Below, piece by piece: positions 8,773 through 18,328 of a DNA stretch of 64,000 bases. The DNA is from Ignavibacteriaceae bacterium. GTDB taxonomy: Bacteria; Bacteroidota; Ignavibacteria; Ignavibacteriales; Ignavibacteriaceae. Each line of letters opens with the position of its first letter. Within the stretch, counting starts at the first letter, position 1. The DNA is taken from assembly GCA_014860115.1 (NCBI GenBank), contig JACZKK010000039.1, forward strand, positions 1 through 64,000. Reading direction: 5' to 3'. A model generated the notes under the pieces. The model was not told the DNA's origin, searched no databases, and saw only the letters and a program-made list of their open reading frames with translations. The translations under genes and the position numbers were made by a program.

Positions 8773-9810
8773 TTGAATCTGAAAAAATATATAGATAGCG
8801 AAAAAGTTAAAGACATACTGGTTATCCGTCAGCACAATCAGCTTGGGGACATGCTGTGCTCGCTTACACTTTATGCTGCACTGAAGAAAAAATTTCCTGA
8901 TTCAAGAATAACTCTCGTGGCCGCAAAAACTTATTATGAAATTCCTTTCTATGAAATAAATCCTTCTCTTGATCGAGTTATAGTTTTCGACAAACAAAAT
9001 CTGAGAACTATAATCAGTTTTTACCGCGAGCTTCGTAAAAGAAAATACCAGATTGGAATTGTTCCATCGACCATAAAAATTTCAAGAACTTCTCACATAA
9101 TTAATTTTCTTTCCGGGGCAAAGGTCAAAGTTGGAGTAAAATCAATCGATGGAATAAAAAATGCATCACATAAATTATTAAATGTCAAATCTGACTTTGC
9201 CTGGAAGAATACACATCAGCTTGAAAGAAATCTTGACGTAGTGAGGCAGATTAGCTGCGACTTAACAGAGGAAGAAAAGAGGTCAATTAAGTTTAAATTT
9301 TCAGATGAGGAGATAAGAGATGCCAAAAGATTCATCGAGGAAAATTTTCAGGATCAAAACATAAAGATAATTGGATTTCATCCCGGTGCTGGTAAAAAGG
9401 AGAATATGTGGCCAACAAAGAGTTTCATAGAATTGATAAAGAAAATCTATGGTCGGCACAAGAATTATATTTTGTTGACTTCCGGGAAGATTGATAAGAC
9501 AGTAATTGCTGAAGTTGAAAATGAAATGAAAAAATCTGGCATTCAATACAAGATTTTGAACGACCTGCCAATAAAAAAACTTGGGGCAATACTTTCTTTA
9601 GTTGATCTTTATATTACAAACGATACCGGCTCAATACATATAGCCGGTTTTTCAGATGCAAGGATGATTTCCCTGTTCGGTCCAACAAATCCGGCAGAAT
9701 GGGCCCCCGAAGGAATAAATAAATATTTTATCAAGTCAAAGACAGAAAATATTAATGACATTACTGTCGAAGAAGTATACAATCTCAGCAAAAAAATATT
9801 AGAGGAATAA
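8773..9810 (+). CDS. Glycosyltransferase family 9 (heptosyltransferase-like)
   Basis: This 345-residue GT-B enzyme resembles ADP-heptose:LPS heptosyltransferases. The N-terminus has LVIRQHNQLGDMLCSL (the GD-L acceptor-side motif). The C-terminal half has GFHPGAGKKENMWP and ITNDTGSIHIAG..DARMISLFGPTNPAEWAP, the nucleotide-sugar binding motifs. It probably adds a heptose-like sugar to lipopolysaccharide core at the cytoplasmic face; the substrate is not shown by the sequence. The start appears to be TTG at 8773, without a clear ribosome binding site; no ATG exists before residue 27. Two bases separate it from the next gene, so the two are probably co-transcribed. Confidence 0.88.
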   Translation: MNLKKYIDSEKVKDILVIRQHNQLGDMLCSLTLYAALKKKFPDSRITLVAAKTYYEIPFYEINPSLDRVIVFDKQNLRTIISFYRELRKRKYQIGIVPSTIKISRTSHIINFLSGAKVKVGVKSIDGIKNASHKLLNVKSDFAWKNTHQLERNLDVVRQISCDLTEEEKRSIKFKFSDEEIRDAKRFIEENFQDQNIKIIGFHPGAGKKENMWPTKSFIELIKKIYGRHKNYILLTSGKIDKTVIAEVENEMKKSGIQYKILNDLPIKKLGAILSLVDLYITNDTGSIHIAGFSDARMISLFGPTNPAEWAPEGINKYFIKSKTENINDITVEEVYNLSKKILEE

Positions 9811-9812
9811 AT

Positions 9813-10784
9813 ATGAAATACCGCAAACTCGGAAAATCAGACATAGAAGTTTCAGAAATAAGTCTCGGCTGCTGGACAATGGGCGGACTTAACTGGGTCA
9901 ACGGCGATCCAAATGGCTGGGCAAACGTTGATGAAAGAGAAGTCGCCGAAGCAATTAATTATGCTATTGATAATGGAGTAAACCATTTTGACAATGCTGA
10001 TGTTTATGGAAACGGCAGAGCAGAAAGAATGCTTGCAAGAATTCTCGGGAACAGAACAAATAATTTTATTATCGCAACAAAGATCGGATGGTTTCCGGGA
10101 ACGGCAGCGAATGCGTATGAACCGGCACACATTCGTCATCAATGCGAGCAATCATTAATTAATCTTAAAAGAGATTATATTGATCTTTATTATTTCCATC
10201 ACGGATGGTTTGGTGACGGAGATGAATATCTTGATGAAGCTGTTGAAGTCATGTATAAATTAAAGGATGAAGGAAAAATTAGACTTGTTGGACAATCAGC
10301 TTATTCTCATAAAGATTTTGTCAAACTCATACCAAAAGTTAAACCTGATGTTCTGCAAAGTTTTGCAAATCCTGTGGAAAGAGCTTTCATTGATGATGGA
10401 AATCCAACAAGAAAACTTATGGAAGAGAACAATATTTCTTTTATTGCCTTCAGACCTTTATATGAGGGACTACTTCTTGACAAATATAAAAAAGAAAATC
10501 CTCCGCAATTCGAAAATGGTGATCACAGAAAAGGATTATCAAGATTCTCTTATGAAAGTCTTGCTAAGCTTGAAATTCAATTAAATAAAATAAAAGAAAA
10601 GTTTGGTTCATCGACTGAAGATCTTGCAAGAGTAGCCCAGCAGTACTTACTGCATTACAAATTTGTTGGTGCTGTTATTCCGGGCTTTAGAAATCTCAGA
10701 CAGGTTCTGGTAAATTTATCTGCAATGGATAAACCACTCACTGATGATGAGTTTGAATTTGTTAAAAGAGTATTTTCAGAATAG
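9813..10784 (+). CDS. Aldo/keto reductase
   Basis: This 323-residue TIM-barrel oxidoreductase is NADPH-dependent by family. Seen motifs are MKYRKLGKSDIEVSEISLG at the start, FDNADVYGNGRAE (catalytic Asp and Tyr), FIATKIG (catalytic Lys) and DLYYFHH (His region). The C-terminal GAVIPGFRNLRQVLVNL belongs to the cofactor-binding end. It begins two bases after the GT9 gene, with AGAGGAATAA as ribosome binding site. The substrate is unknown; the subfamily looks like the broad AKR group that includes general stress reductases. Confidence 0.92.
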   Translation: MKYRKLGKSDIEVSEISLGCWTMGGLNWVNGDPNGWANVDEREVAEAINYAIDNGVNHFDNADVYGNGRAERMLARILGNRTNNFIIATKIGWFPGTAANAYEPAHIRHQCEQSLINLKRDYIDLYYFHHGWFGDGDEYLDEAVEVMYKLKDEGKIRLVGQSAYSHKDFVKLIPKVKPDVLQSFANPVERAFIDDGNPTRKLMEENNISFIAFRPLYEGLLLDKYKKENPPQFENGDHRKGLSRFSYESLAKLEIQLNKIKEKFGSSTEDLARVAQQYLLHYKFVGAVIPGFRNLRQVLVNLSAMDKPLTDDEFEFVKRVFSE

Positions 10785-10803
10785 GTTTTATTATTTAAGC
10801 CAA

Positions 10804-12114
10804 TTAATTCGGCGGCATCTTAAGATGAGTTGACGACTGCAATCCTTTGGATACTTCCGGCAGAATTCCCTTCAGAATGTAAATTGGTCTTATGCTTTTT
10901 CTCAACGATGGCAAATTTTTATAATAAATTAGAGCTCCGGCAAGACAAATTATTCCACTCGATAAAATTGTGTATGGAGCGCCGATAGTACTTGCCAGAG
11001 TTCCAGCCATAAAACTTCCGAAAGGTGCTGTTCCCATAAATGCCATTACATAAAGACTCATTACTCTTCCGCGTTTGTCATCATCAACAAGTGTTTGAAG
11101 TAAAGTATTTGTAGATGCCATCTGCATCATCATTCCAAAACCGGTAAAATACATAAGACCAATCGACAGATAAACATTTCTTGAGAAGGAGAAGAATAGA
11201 AGCCCGAGTGAAAAAATACTTGCTGCGGCTGCAATCCATCTTGCCAATCCTAAAACTGTTTTTCTTGAAGCAAGATAAATGGCTCCGGTAAAAGCTCCTA
11301 AACCAACCGTTCCAAAAAGGAAACCAAGTGTGTGAGCATCTCCGTGTAAAATGTCACGAGCAAAAACAGGCATCAAAACTGTGTAAGGCATTCCTGTAAG
11401 ACTTACCAATCCGATTAATAATAATAGTGTTCGGATCGGCTTAAAATTATAAGCGTACTTAATTCCTTCTTTCAATCCTTCAAGAACCTTCCCATTCTGC
11501 TGATTATTTATTTGCGGTTGAATGTTCATCAGCAATAAGGAAACTATAACTGTAACATAGCTGATGGCATTTACTAAAAAGCAAATTCCTTCTCCAACAA
11601 CCGTAATCAGTAAACCTGCTAATGTTGGTCCGACTAACCGGGCTGCATTAAAAACAGATGAGTTTAATGCTATCGCATTCGGTAAATCATTTCGGTCATC
11701 AACCATTTCAATTACAAAACTCTGTCTTGTAGGCATGTCAAAAGCATTTATTAAACCAGAGAGTAAACTAAGCAGAAGAATGTGCCAGATCTGAATTGAG
11801 TCAGACAAAGTAAGATAGGCAAGAATAAACGCCTGAATCATTGCTAGAGTTTGTGTTGCGATAATTATTTTATGTTTACTGTACCTGTCAGCCAAAACAC
11901 CTGCAATGGAGGCAAGTATAAACGTTGGAATCTGTGATGAAAATCCAACAAGTCCTAAAAGAAATGCTGAATCGGTTAACCTGTAAACAAGCCAGCCGAG
12001 CGCAACCTGCTGCATCCAGGTACCGATTAGAGAAATGCTTTGGCCTGTAAAGAAAAGTCTGTAGTTTTTATGACGCAGCGCTCTTAATGTCTGCTTAACA
12101 AATTCAGGAACCAT
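10804..12114 (-). CDS. MFS transporter (EntS/MFS_3-like exporter)
   Basis: This 436-residue polytopic membrane protein has about twelve hydrophobic segments. The start FVKQTLRALRHKNYRLFFTGQSISLIGTWMQ is characteristic of the MFS_3 group (enterobactin-exporter-like). Loop 2-3 carries GVLADRYSKHKI, the MFS motif A equivalent, and DDDKRGRVMSLY is the matching motif in the second half. It is probably a drug or metabolite efflux pump in the inner membrane; the substrate cannot be read. It converges with the aldo/keto reductase gene (19-base gap). Confidence 0.9.
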   Translation of the reverse strand: MVPEFVKQTLRALRHKNYRLFFTGQSISLIGTWMQQVALGWLVYRLTDSAFLLGLVGFSSQIPTFILASIAGVLADRYSKHKIIIATQTLAMIQAFILAYLTLSDSIQIWHILLLSLLSGLINAFDMPTRQSFVIEMVDDRNDLPNAIALNSSVFNAARLVGPTLAGLLITVVGEGICFLVNAISYVTVIVSLLLMNIQPQINNQQNGKVLEGLKEGIKYAYNFKPIRTLLLLIGLVSLTGMPYTVLMPVFARDILHGDAHTLGFLFGTVGLGAFTGAIYLASRKTVLGLARWIAAAASIFSLGLLFFSFSRNVYLSIGLMYFTGFGMMMQMASTNTLLQTLVDDDKRGRVMSLYVMAFMGTAPFGSFMAGTLASTIGAPYTILSSGIICLAGALIYYKNLPSLRKSIRPIYILKGILPEVSKGLQSSTHLKMPPN

Positions 12115-12182
12115 ATATCAAAAATTAGAAATATTTATGTTAATAATAAGATTATTTTTGAATGACTATCTTATAGCAATTT

Positions 12183-12929
12183 ATGCACAAGGCTTATTTA
12201 CGATTTTACGAAGAACTCAACGACTTTCTTCCTGAAGAAAAAAAGAAGAAGCGTTTTGAACACCATTACATTGACAGAACCTCAGTAAAAGATTTAATTG
12301 AATCACTTGGAGTTCCACATACAGAAGTTGATATGATTCTTGTCAATGGAAAATCAGAAAGTTTCAGATATTTAATTAATGATGGCGATGATATTTCTGT
12401 TTATCCTGTGTTTGAATCATTTGATATTTCAGATGTTCAGCATCTCAGACCAAAACCGCTTCGCAATCCAAAATTTGTTGCAGACGTTCATCTTGGAAGA
12501 TTAACAAAGTATCTAAGGATGATAGGACTTGACGTTTTGTATAAAAATAATTTTGATGATGATGAGATTGTAAGCTTTTCACTAAAAGAGAAAAGAGCTA
12601 TTCTTACAAAAGATAGAGGAATTTTAAAAAGAAATGAAGTAACTCACGGTTACTGGATTCGCACCACAAAGGCTGAGGCACAGGTAGAGGAAGTTTTGGA
12701 GAGATTCAATCTTCAAAAAGAAATAAAAGAATTTTCGCGATGCATTGAATGCAATGATTTACTGGAACCGATTAAGAAAGAAAAAATAATAGATCAACTT
12801 CCGCCAAAAGTAGCAAAGCTGCAGAATGAGTTTTATAAATGTCCTTCCTGTAATAAGTTTTATTGGAAAGGGAGTCATTATCTGCGTATGCTAAAATTTG
12901 TTCAATCGCTAAAGAACATTGAACGTTAA
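12183..12929 (+). CDS. Mut7-C ubiquitin-like plus Mut7-C RNase (PIN-like) protein
   Basis: This 248-residue protein has two recognisable parts. Residues 1-80 resemble the Mut7-C ubiquitin/ThiS-like domain (MILVNG, DGDDISVYPVFE). Residues 95-240 are the Mut7-C RNase domain: FVADVHLGRLTKYLRMIGLDVLY, ILTKDRGIL, and a zinc ribbon of two CxxC pairs (CIEC and CPSC). The aspartates in FVADVHLG and LTKDRG would form the PIN-like active site. Single-strand RNA cleavage is assumed from the family, not shown. It is divergent from the MFS gene (68-base gap). Confidence 0.9.
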   Translation: MHKAYLRFYEELNDFLPEEKKKKRFEHHYIDRTSVKDLIESLGVPHTEVDMILVNGKSESFRYLINDGDDISVYPVFESFDISDVQHLRPKPLRNPKFVADVHLGRLTKYLRMIGLDVLYKNNFDDDEIVSFSLKEKRAILTKDRGILKRNEVTHGYWIRTTKAEAQVEEVLERFNLQKEIKEFSRCIECNDLLEPIKKEKIIDQLPPKVAKLQNEFYKCPSCNKFYWKGSHYLRMLKFVQSLKNIER

Positions 12930-12985
12930 TTAGCTTATTTTTGTTAAGATATCTTTTAAAATTTCAATAAAACCAATACAACTTT

Positions 12986-14215
12986 ATGTGGATAATTATT
13001 CGGCTTCTGATTGGTATAGCAATACTTTTAATTGTAGAGTTTTACTTTGTAAAGAGATTGAACCTTGCAGTAAAACATTTCTTTCCTAAATTTTATGAGA
13101 ATAAGTTTCGGTTGGTAAGAAGAATTTACCTTATCTGGGTTAATCTTTATCCGCTGGCTCTGTTATTTATTTTTACATACTTTGCCATCACGGGTTCTTA
13201 TTTAAGCTCGCCCGAAAATAAAATAATTGACTACTTCCTGATTTATCCGTTCTGGATTAACTTCCTCTTGATGATTCAATGTGTGGTTTTCCTGATTCCT
13301 CTTGATATTATTAAACTTGCTTCTCTTCTATTCTTAAAGAAAAATAAGCTCGGCATAGAGAGAATTCATTCGGCAATTTTATTTCTTATAATCGGATTTT
13401 TTGTGTTCTATGTACCAATAAGAATTATTTACGACTATAACTCTGTTTCTGTTAGAAAAGTTGAATACAAAAAAGAAAACCTCGCTCCAGCACTTGAGAA
13501 CTTTAAGCTGGTATTTATTACAGACATACAGGCGGATCATTACACTGATGAAGGAAGATTAAGTAATTATATAAATAAAGTTAATTCATTAAATCCCGAT
13601 TTAATATTAATTGCTGGTGATTTAATTACAACCGGACCTGATTATATTCAACTCAGTGCACGTGAAGTTGGTAAGCTAAAAGCAAAATATGGGATTTACT
13701 CCTGCATTGGTGATCATGATAACTGGGCATACAGAAATGATTATGAAAAAAGTCTGCAGGAAGTAAAATCGGCTTTAAATTATAATGGTGTTGAAATGAT
13801 TGATAACAGCATTAAAGTTATTAACGTCGACAGTGCTGAAATTGCTATTACGTTTATTACTGCCACATATGTTGAGGATGTACCAAAAGTAGTTCTCGAT
13901 AGCCTTTCAATAAATAATAATGGCGACTTCAAGATCCTCTTAACGCATCAGCCGCAACCGGAGATTATTGAGACTGCGAGAAAAAATAATTTTAATTTAT
14001 TTCTCGCCGGTCATACACACGGCGGACAAATTACACTTGTATTCCCATTCATTCAGCTTACTCCAACTATGATTGAAACAAATTATATTCGTGGAGATTT
14101 TTGGTTTGATAGCATGTTAATGATCATTAGCAGAGGATTGGGAATGTCACTGGCACCAATACGATACAACTCTACACCCGAAGTAACTTTAATCATACTT
14201 AAAAATGAACCTTAA
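12986..14215 (+). CDS. Membrane-anchored metallophosphoesterase
   Basis: This 409-residue protein has four N-terminal membrane helices (to about residue 150) followed by a calcineurin-like phosphoesterase domain facing the outside by topology. The metal motifs are FITDIQADHY, AGDLI, GDHDNW (variant of GNHD), LTHQP and LAGHTHGGQI. The first motif lacks the usual DxH spacing (TDIQADHY), a variation seen in some YkuE/YaeI-like proteins. The substrate is unknown; lipid-phosphate or UDP-lipid cleavage is possible. It is 56 bases after the Mut7-C gene and 17 before the MOSC gene, so an operon is likely. Confidence 0.88.
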   Translation: MWIIIRLLIGIAILLIVEFYFVKRLNLAVKHFFPKFYENKFRLVRRIYLIWVNLYPLALLFIFTYFAITGSYLSSPENKIIDYFLIYPFWINFLLMIQCVVFLIPLDIIKLASLLFLKKNKLGIERIHSAILFLIIGFFVFYVPIRIIYDYNSVSVRKVEYKKENLAPALENFKLVFITDIQADHYTDEGRLSNYINKVNSLNPDLILIAGDLITTGPDYIQLSAREVGKLKAKYGIYSCIGDHDNWAYRNDYEKSLQEVKSALNYNGVEMIDNSIKVINVDSAEIAITFITATYVEDVPKVVLDSLSINNNGDFKILLTHQPQPEIIETARKNNFNLFLAGHTHGGQITLVFPFIQLTPTMIETNYIRGDFWFDSMLMIISRGLGMSLAPIRYNSTPEVTLIILKNEP

Positions 14216-14232
14216 ATCACAAATAACAAACT

Positions 14233-15033
14233 ATGTATACTCTTTCAGAAATAAATATTTATCCGATTAAATCACTTGCCGGAATTAGCTTACAATCAGC
14301 CGAAGTCGAAGAAAGAGGTTTAAAGTATGATCGCAGATGGGTTTTGGTTGATGAAACAAATACTTTCTTCGCACAACGTGATTTTCTTGAAATGGCATTG
14401 ATAAAAGTTGATATTGAGGATGATGGATTAAGACTTCAGCATAAAAAGAAAAATATTGAGCCGTTAAAAATTCCATTCTCCTTTGAGCACTCAAAGAAAG
14501 GTGAAGTAACGATCTGGGATGATACTGTGATTGGTGAATTCTATAATAATCAGATTGATCAGTGGTTTTCTGAAATAATTGGTATTAAATGCCATATAGT
14601 AAAAATGCCTGAATCAACGAAAAGAATTGTTGATACAACCTATGCAGAAAATAAAATAGTAAGCTTTGCGGATGCTTTTCCTTTTATGATAATTGGTCAG
14701 GCTTCACTAGATGATTTAAATTCAAGAATGGAAAAACCACTTCCGATGAACAGGTTCCGCACAAACCTTGTTTTTACTGGTGGGAAACCTTTTGAAGAAG
14801 ATAACTGGAAAAAATTTAAAGTCGGTGAGGTAATATTTGAAGCAGTTAAACCTTGTGCTCGCTGCGTTATCACAACTACAGACCAGGAAACAGCAGAGCG
14901 AGCTGAAGAACCTTTGTTGACGCTTTCAAAGTACAGAAAGGTTGAGAATAAAGTTATGTTCGGGATGAATCTTGTTTGTGAATCAACCGGTAAAGTAAGT
15001 GTTGGTGATAAGATATCTCTTTTATCAAATTAA
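14233..15033 (+). CDS. MOSC domain protein with N-terminal beta-barrel (YcbX-like)
   Basis: This 266-residue protein has an MOSC_N domain (INIYPIKSLAGISL, RGLKYDRRWVLVD) and a C-terminal MOSC domain with the likely molybdenum-ligand cysteine in VKPCARCVITTTD. Family members bind molybdenum cofactor and reduce N-hydroxylated compounds with a redox partner. The iron-sulfur ferredoxin tail found in YcbX of E. coli is absent, so a separate electron donor would be needed. The short length agrees with the cofactor-only form. It follows the phosphoesterase by 17 bases. Confidence 0.9.
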   Translation: MYTLSEINIYPIKSLAGISLQSAEVEERGLKYDRRWVLVDETNTFFAQRDFLEMALIKVDIEDDGLRLQHKKKNIEPLKIPFSFEHSKKGEVTIWDDTVIGEFYNNQIDQWFSEIIGIKCHIVKMPESTKRIVDTTYAENKIVSFADAFPFMIIGQASLDDLNSRMEKPLPMNRFRTNLVFTGGKPFEEDNWKKFKVGEVIFEAVKPCARCVITTTDQETAERAEEPLLTLSKYRKVENKVMFGMNLVCESTGKVSVGDKISLLSN

Positions 15034-15066
15034 CAATCAATAAAAATAATATTGAAAGGAAAAATT

Positions 15067-15228
15067 ATGAGCAGAAAAGTTGATGTTGCAGGAATAATGG
15101 GTCCCGTTTGGTTTATTGGCTGGTTGTTTACAATTGGTTTTTTAAAATTATCCTTTTTTAAAGGATTACTGGCCCTTATTATCTGGCCATATTACATCGG
15201 TGATTTTCTTTCTAATCTTCCTGTTTAA
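15067..15228 (+). CDS. Small hydrophobic protein, 53 residues
   Basis: A 53-codon frame begins at ATG 15067 with a good ribosome binding site (GAAAGGA). The product starts with a short polar stretch (MSRKVDVAGIMGP) and then has two hydrophobic segments (VWFIGWLFTIGFL and LLALIIWPYYIGDFL), so it should be a small inner-membrane protein. It sits between the MOSC and racemase genes in the same direction with tight spacing. No family was recognised; small inner-membrane proteins of this kind occur widely. Confidence 0.7.
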   Translation: MSRKVDVAGIMGPVWFIGWLFTIGFLKLSFFKGLLALIIWPYYIGDFLSNLPV

Positions 15229-15251
15229 TTGAAAAAGTTAAAAGTCACAAT

Positions 15252-15941
15252 TTGAAAACCATTGGAATGATTGGCGGGACGGGCTGGCCATCGACTCTTG
15301 AGTACTACAGAATTATTAATCAGGAAACCAACCAACGTCTTGGCGGATTGAGTTCGGCAAAGATAATGTTATCTTCTTTTAATTATGCTGAGATAGATGC
15401 ACTAAATAAAAAAGAAGATCATGCTGGCGTTTATAAATTGGTACTAGATGCTGCACAAGGATTAAAAAAATGTTCTGTTGACTGTATTGTGCTTTGCGCT
15501 AATACACTTCATCAATATGTGGAGGAGTTGGAGAAAAAAACTGATTTAAAGATTGTTCACATTGCCGATGCAACAGCAAAAGAGATAAAAAGAAATGGGA
15601 TTTCGAGAATTGGTTTACTCGGAACCAGGTTTACAATGGAAATGGATTTTTATACGAAGCGTCTTAAAGATAAAGGAATAGAAAGCATTGTGCCTGATAA
15701 ACAGGGTCGTGATTTTATACACAATGCAATTATGAATGAGCTTTTAAAAGAAGTATTCAAAAAAGAAACAAAAGAAAAATTTCTAAGTATCATTAATGAA
15801 CTTCAGACGAGGGGCGCACAGGGTATTGTGCTTGGATGCACCGAAATTCCACTTCTGATAAAACAAAGTGATACGAACTTACTTGTTTTCAACACACTTG
15901 AAATCCACGCAAAAGCAGCAGTTGATTATGCACTCGGCTAA
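15252..15941 (+). CDS. Aspartate/glutamate racemase family protein
   Basis: This 229-residue cofactor-independent racemase belongs to the Asp/Glu/hydantoin racemase fold. The start MKTIGMIGGTGWPSTLEYY (TTG codon) is typical. Two catalytic cysteines are visible, in VLCANTLH and LGCTEIPLLI. By family it interconverts L- and D-aspartate or a related amino acid in the cytoplasm. The next ATG (residue 6) would remove the first beta strand, so TTG is preferred. It follows the small membrane protein by 23 bases. Confidence 0.88.
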   Translation: MKTIGMIGGTGWPSTLEYYRIINQETNQRLGGLSSAKIMLSSFNYAEIDALNKKEDHAGVYKLVLDAAQGLKKCSVDCIVLCANTLHQYVEELEKKTDLKIVHIADATAKEIKRNGISRIGLLGTRFTMEMDFYTKRLKDKGIESIVPDKQGRDFIHNAIMNELLKEVFKKETKEKFLSIINELQTRGAQGIVLGCTEIPLLIKQSDTNLLVFNTLEIHAKAAVDYALG

Positions 15942-16159
15942 CAAAAGGTAGTTCATAGCTTATTATTTTCCATAAAATATCTTTTAAGGAAGATGTTTAT
16001 CCAACCTTCAATGTCGGCTACATCACACGACTAATTTCTCACAAAATTATTGTTGCTGTTTGGCAATTAATAAATTAATTTGGAATTGGGCTTAGATGTA
16101 ATCTTCTTCTCACGGTTTGGGCCCGCTATTATTAGTCATAATTAAAAGGAGGTATAATT

Positions 16160-17794
16160 ATGCGAATCAGCATAATCGTTTTTTTCGTGATTCTGTTTTT
16201 TTTCGCTTGTAATAGAGAAGAAACAGGACAGGCTCCATTATTTGATAATCTGGGAACTCTCGACTTTCCAATAACAACAAAATCCGAGCTGGCTCAGAAA
16301 TATTTTAACCAGGGAATTGTACTTGCTTATGGGTTTAACCACGAGGAAGCTTTCCGTTCTTTTGAGGAAGTCGCCAGACTCGATTCAAATTGTGCAATGG
16401 CTTATTGGGGAATGGCGTATGTGCTTGGTCCTAACATAAACTTACCGATGGATGCTGGGGTTGTTCACACTTCGTACGAAGCAATTCAAAAAGCAATTAC
16501 TTTGCTGGATGATGAAACTCAGAAAGAAAAAGATTTTGTAATGGCGCTTTCAGAGAGATATTCTTCTGAAGCAATGGAAGATAGAACGCCCCTTGACCAG
16601 GCATACTCTGATGCAATGCGAAATCTTGTGAGCAAATATCCAGATGATCTGGATGCAGCAACAATGTTCGCAGAATCAATTATGGATTTAAATCCATGGG
16701 ATTATTGGTTGAAGGATGGAACAGCACAACCATGGACACCGGAACTGCTTGCCGTGCTCGAAAGTGTTATTGAAAGAAACTCAAATCATCACGGTGCAAA
16801 TCATCTTTATATTCATGCTGTGGAAGCATCAAAAAATCCACATCGCGGATTAGCGAGTGCAGATAGACTTAGATTTCTTGCGCCAGGGGCAGGACATCTT
16901 GTTCATATGCCAGCACATATCTATATAAGAACGGGAAAATATCATGAAGGTTCGCTTGCAAACATACGTGCCGTAAAATCTGATGAGGAATATATTAATC
17001 AGTGTAACCAGCAGGGATTTTATCCTATTTCATATTATCCGCACAATTACCATTTCCTCTGGGCAACGGCAACGCTTGAGGGTGACAGCAAAACAGCAAT
17101 TGATGCTGCTCTGAAAACTTCGCAGAAGCCGCCGGATTCACTAATGGATGCCTGCGGTTATCAAACTCTTCAACACTTTGCAGCAATACCTCTTTATGCC
17201 TATGTAACCTTTGGCAAGTGGGACGAAATTTTGAATTATGAAAAACCATCTGATGAGAGACCTTATATCCTGGCTGTTTGGTACTATGCACGATCAATGG
17301 CATTAATTTCAAAAGGCAATTTAACAGAAGCTGAAAAAGAAATTACTGAGCTGGAAAAGTTTCGTGCTAATAAAACCGTTGAAGAAATATTAATATGGGG
17401 ATTTAATTCTGCTGGAATTCTGGTAAACGTCTCCTGTGAAGTAGCTAAAGGCGAACTGGAAGCAAAAAAGAAAAATTATTCTGATGCAATTGCTCATCTT
17501 AAAAAGGCAGTTGAGTATGAATATTCATTAACATATGATGAGCCCCCAACATGGTTCTATCCCTGCAGACAAAATCTCGGTGCAGTTTTAATTGAAGCCG
17601 GTATGTTTGAGGAAGCAGAAAAAATTTACAAAGAAAACCTGGGTGAGATTCCTGAAAATGGCTGGGGTTTGTTTGGTTTACATCAGGCTTTGCTAAAACA
17701 AGGTAAGAATGATGAAGCTTCAGAAATTGAGAAGAAATTTAACGAAGCCTGGAAATATGCTGATATCAAGCTAACCTCATCTAGAGTATTATAG
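16160..17794 (+). CDS. TPR-repeat lipoprotein
   Basis: This 544-residue protein has a lipoprotein signal (FFFAC, lipidated Cys17), then many helical repeats of the tetratricopeptide type. These include YFNQGIVLAYGFNHEEAFRSF and AMAYWGMAYVLGPN at the start and the repeat near residue 450. A histidine-bearing segment (NHHGANHLYIHAVEAS, HMPAHIYIRTGKYHEG) around 210-265 is typical of a known but uncharacterised TPR family. AAAGGAGGT precedes the start. It is a single gene with long flanking gaps, probably an envelope scaffold; partners are unknown. Confidence 0.85.
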   Translation: MRISIIVFFVILFFFACNREETGQAPLFDNLGTLDFPITTKSELAQKYFNQGIVLAYGFNHEEAFRSFEEVARLDSNCAMAYWGMAYVLGPNINLPMDAGVVHTSYEAIQKAITLLDDETQKEKDFVMALSERYSSEAMEDRTPLDQAYSDAMRNLVSKYPDDLDAATMFAESIMDLNPWDYWLKDGTAQPWTPELLAVLESVIERNSNHHGANHLYIHAVEASKNPHRGLASADRLRFLAPGAGHLVHMPAHIYIRTGKYHEGSLANIRAVKSDEEYINQCNQQGFYPISYYPHNYHFLWATATLEGDSKTAIDAALKTSQKPPDSLMDACGYQTLQHFAAIPLYAYVTFGKWDEILNYEKPSDERPYILAVWYYARSMALISKGNLTEAEKEITELEKFRANKTVEEILIWGFNSAGILVNVSCEVAKGELEAKKKNYSDAIAHLKKAVEYEYSLTYDEPPTWFYPCRQNLGAVLIEAGMFEEAEKIYKENLGEIPENGWGLFGLHQALLKQGKNDEASEIEKKFNEAWKYADIKLTSSRVL

Positions 17795-17867
17795 AGGTAA
17801 AAGCAGGCTTAATTGGTTTGTTCTTTAACCGTTCTCGTAACCGTTAAAATTGATAGTTAGGTATTAG

Positions 17868-17939
17868 CAACTATTTTTTATAGTTTTGAGTCCTCCGGTA
17901 ATAGACCGGATTTTTGTTAAACATTTTTTTGGAGTTCTA
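17868..17939 (+). promoter_or_regulatory. Conserved promoter/leader of RRM gene, copy 1
   Basis: This matches the leader of the second RRM gene (25246-25317) from GCAACTAT onward. TAGTTTTG at 17881-17888 fits the Bacteroidota TAnnTTTG -7 box. Downstream is a hairpin TCCGG-taataga-CCGGA, kept in both copies, then an A/T-rich stretch and GGAG before the GTG start. The -33 box is not clear. It is probably a promoter plus a 5' RNA structure; autoregulation by the RNA-binding product is speculative. Confidence 0.6.
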
Positions 17940-18191
17940 GTGAGTACTAAGTTATTTGTGGGTTCTCTCCCATGGTCGGTTAACGACGACAAATTAAAAG
18001 AAGCATTTGAAGAGCACGGAAACGTTGTTTCTGCTAAAGTAGTTACAGATCGTACTACCGGCAGATCAAGAGGATTCGGATTCGTTGAAATGGGGAGTGC
18101 CGACGATGCTCAAAAAGCTATAAAGGCTTTAAATGATTCGGAATTAGGCGGAAGAAATATCGTAGTTAATGAAGCTAAATCTCGTGACTAA
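17940..18191 (+). CDS. Single-RRM RNA-binding protein, copy 1
   Basis: This 83-residue protein is one complete RNA recognition motif. RNP2 is LFVGSL and RNP1 is RSRGFGFVEM, with the aromatic residues that stack on RNA. I place the start at GTG 17940 (VSTKLFVGSLPWS), because GGAG lies upstream and the paralogue at 25318 has the same GTG and leader; an upstream ATG at 17886 would fall in the promoter box. Related small RRM proteins in cyanobacteria and Bacteroidota respond to cold or stress. It ends in a strong terminator and stands alone. Confidence 0.93.
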   Translation: MSTKLFVGSLPWSVNDDKLKEAFEEHGNVVSAKVVTDRTTGRSRGFGFVEMGSADDAQKAIKALNDSELGGRNIVVNEAKSRD

Positions 18192-18217
18192 AAACTTATT
18201 CCAGTTTTAAATTCTGA

Positions 18218-18243
18218 AAGGCGCCCAAACGGACGCCTTTTTT
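18218..18243 (+). terminator. Rho-independent terminator of RRM copy 1
   Basis: AAGGCG (18218-18223) pairs with CGCCTT (18234-18239), followed by a T run. Confidence 0.85.
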
Positions 18244-18328
18244 GTTCTGGATTCCCCCTCATATTTTTTAAACGCCACTTTATAAATTTATTTAGGGTAA
18301 AATCTCCCATTGATTTATGTGCAGATGA

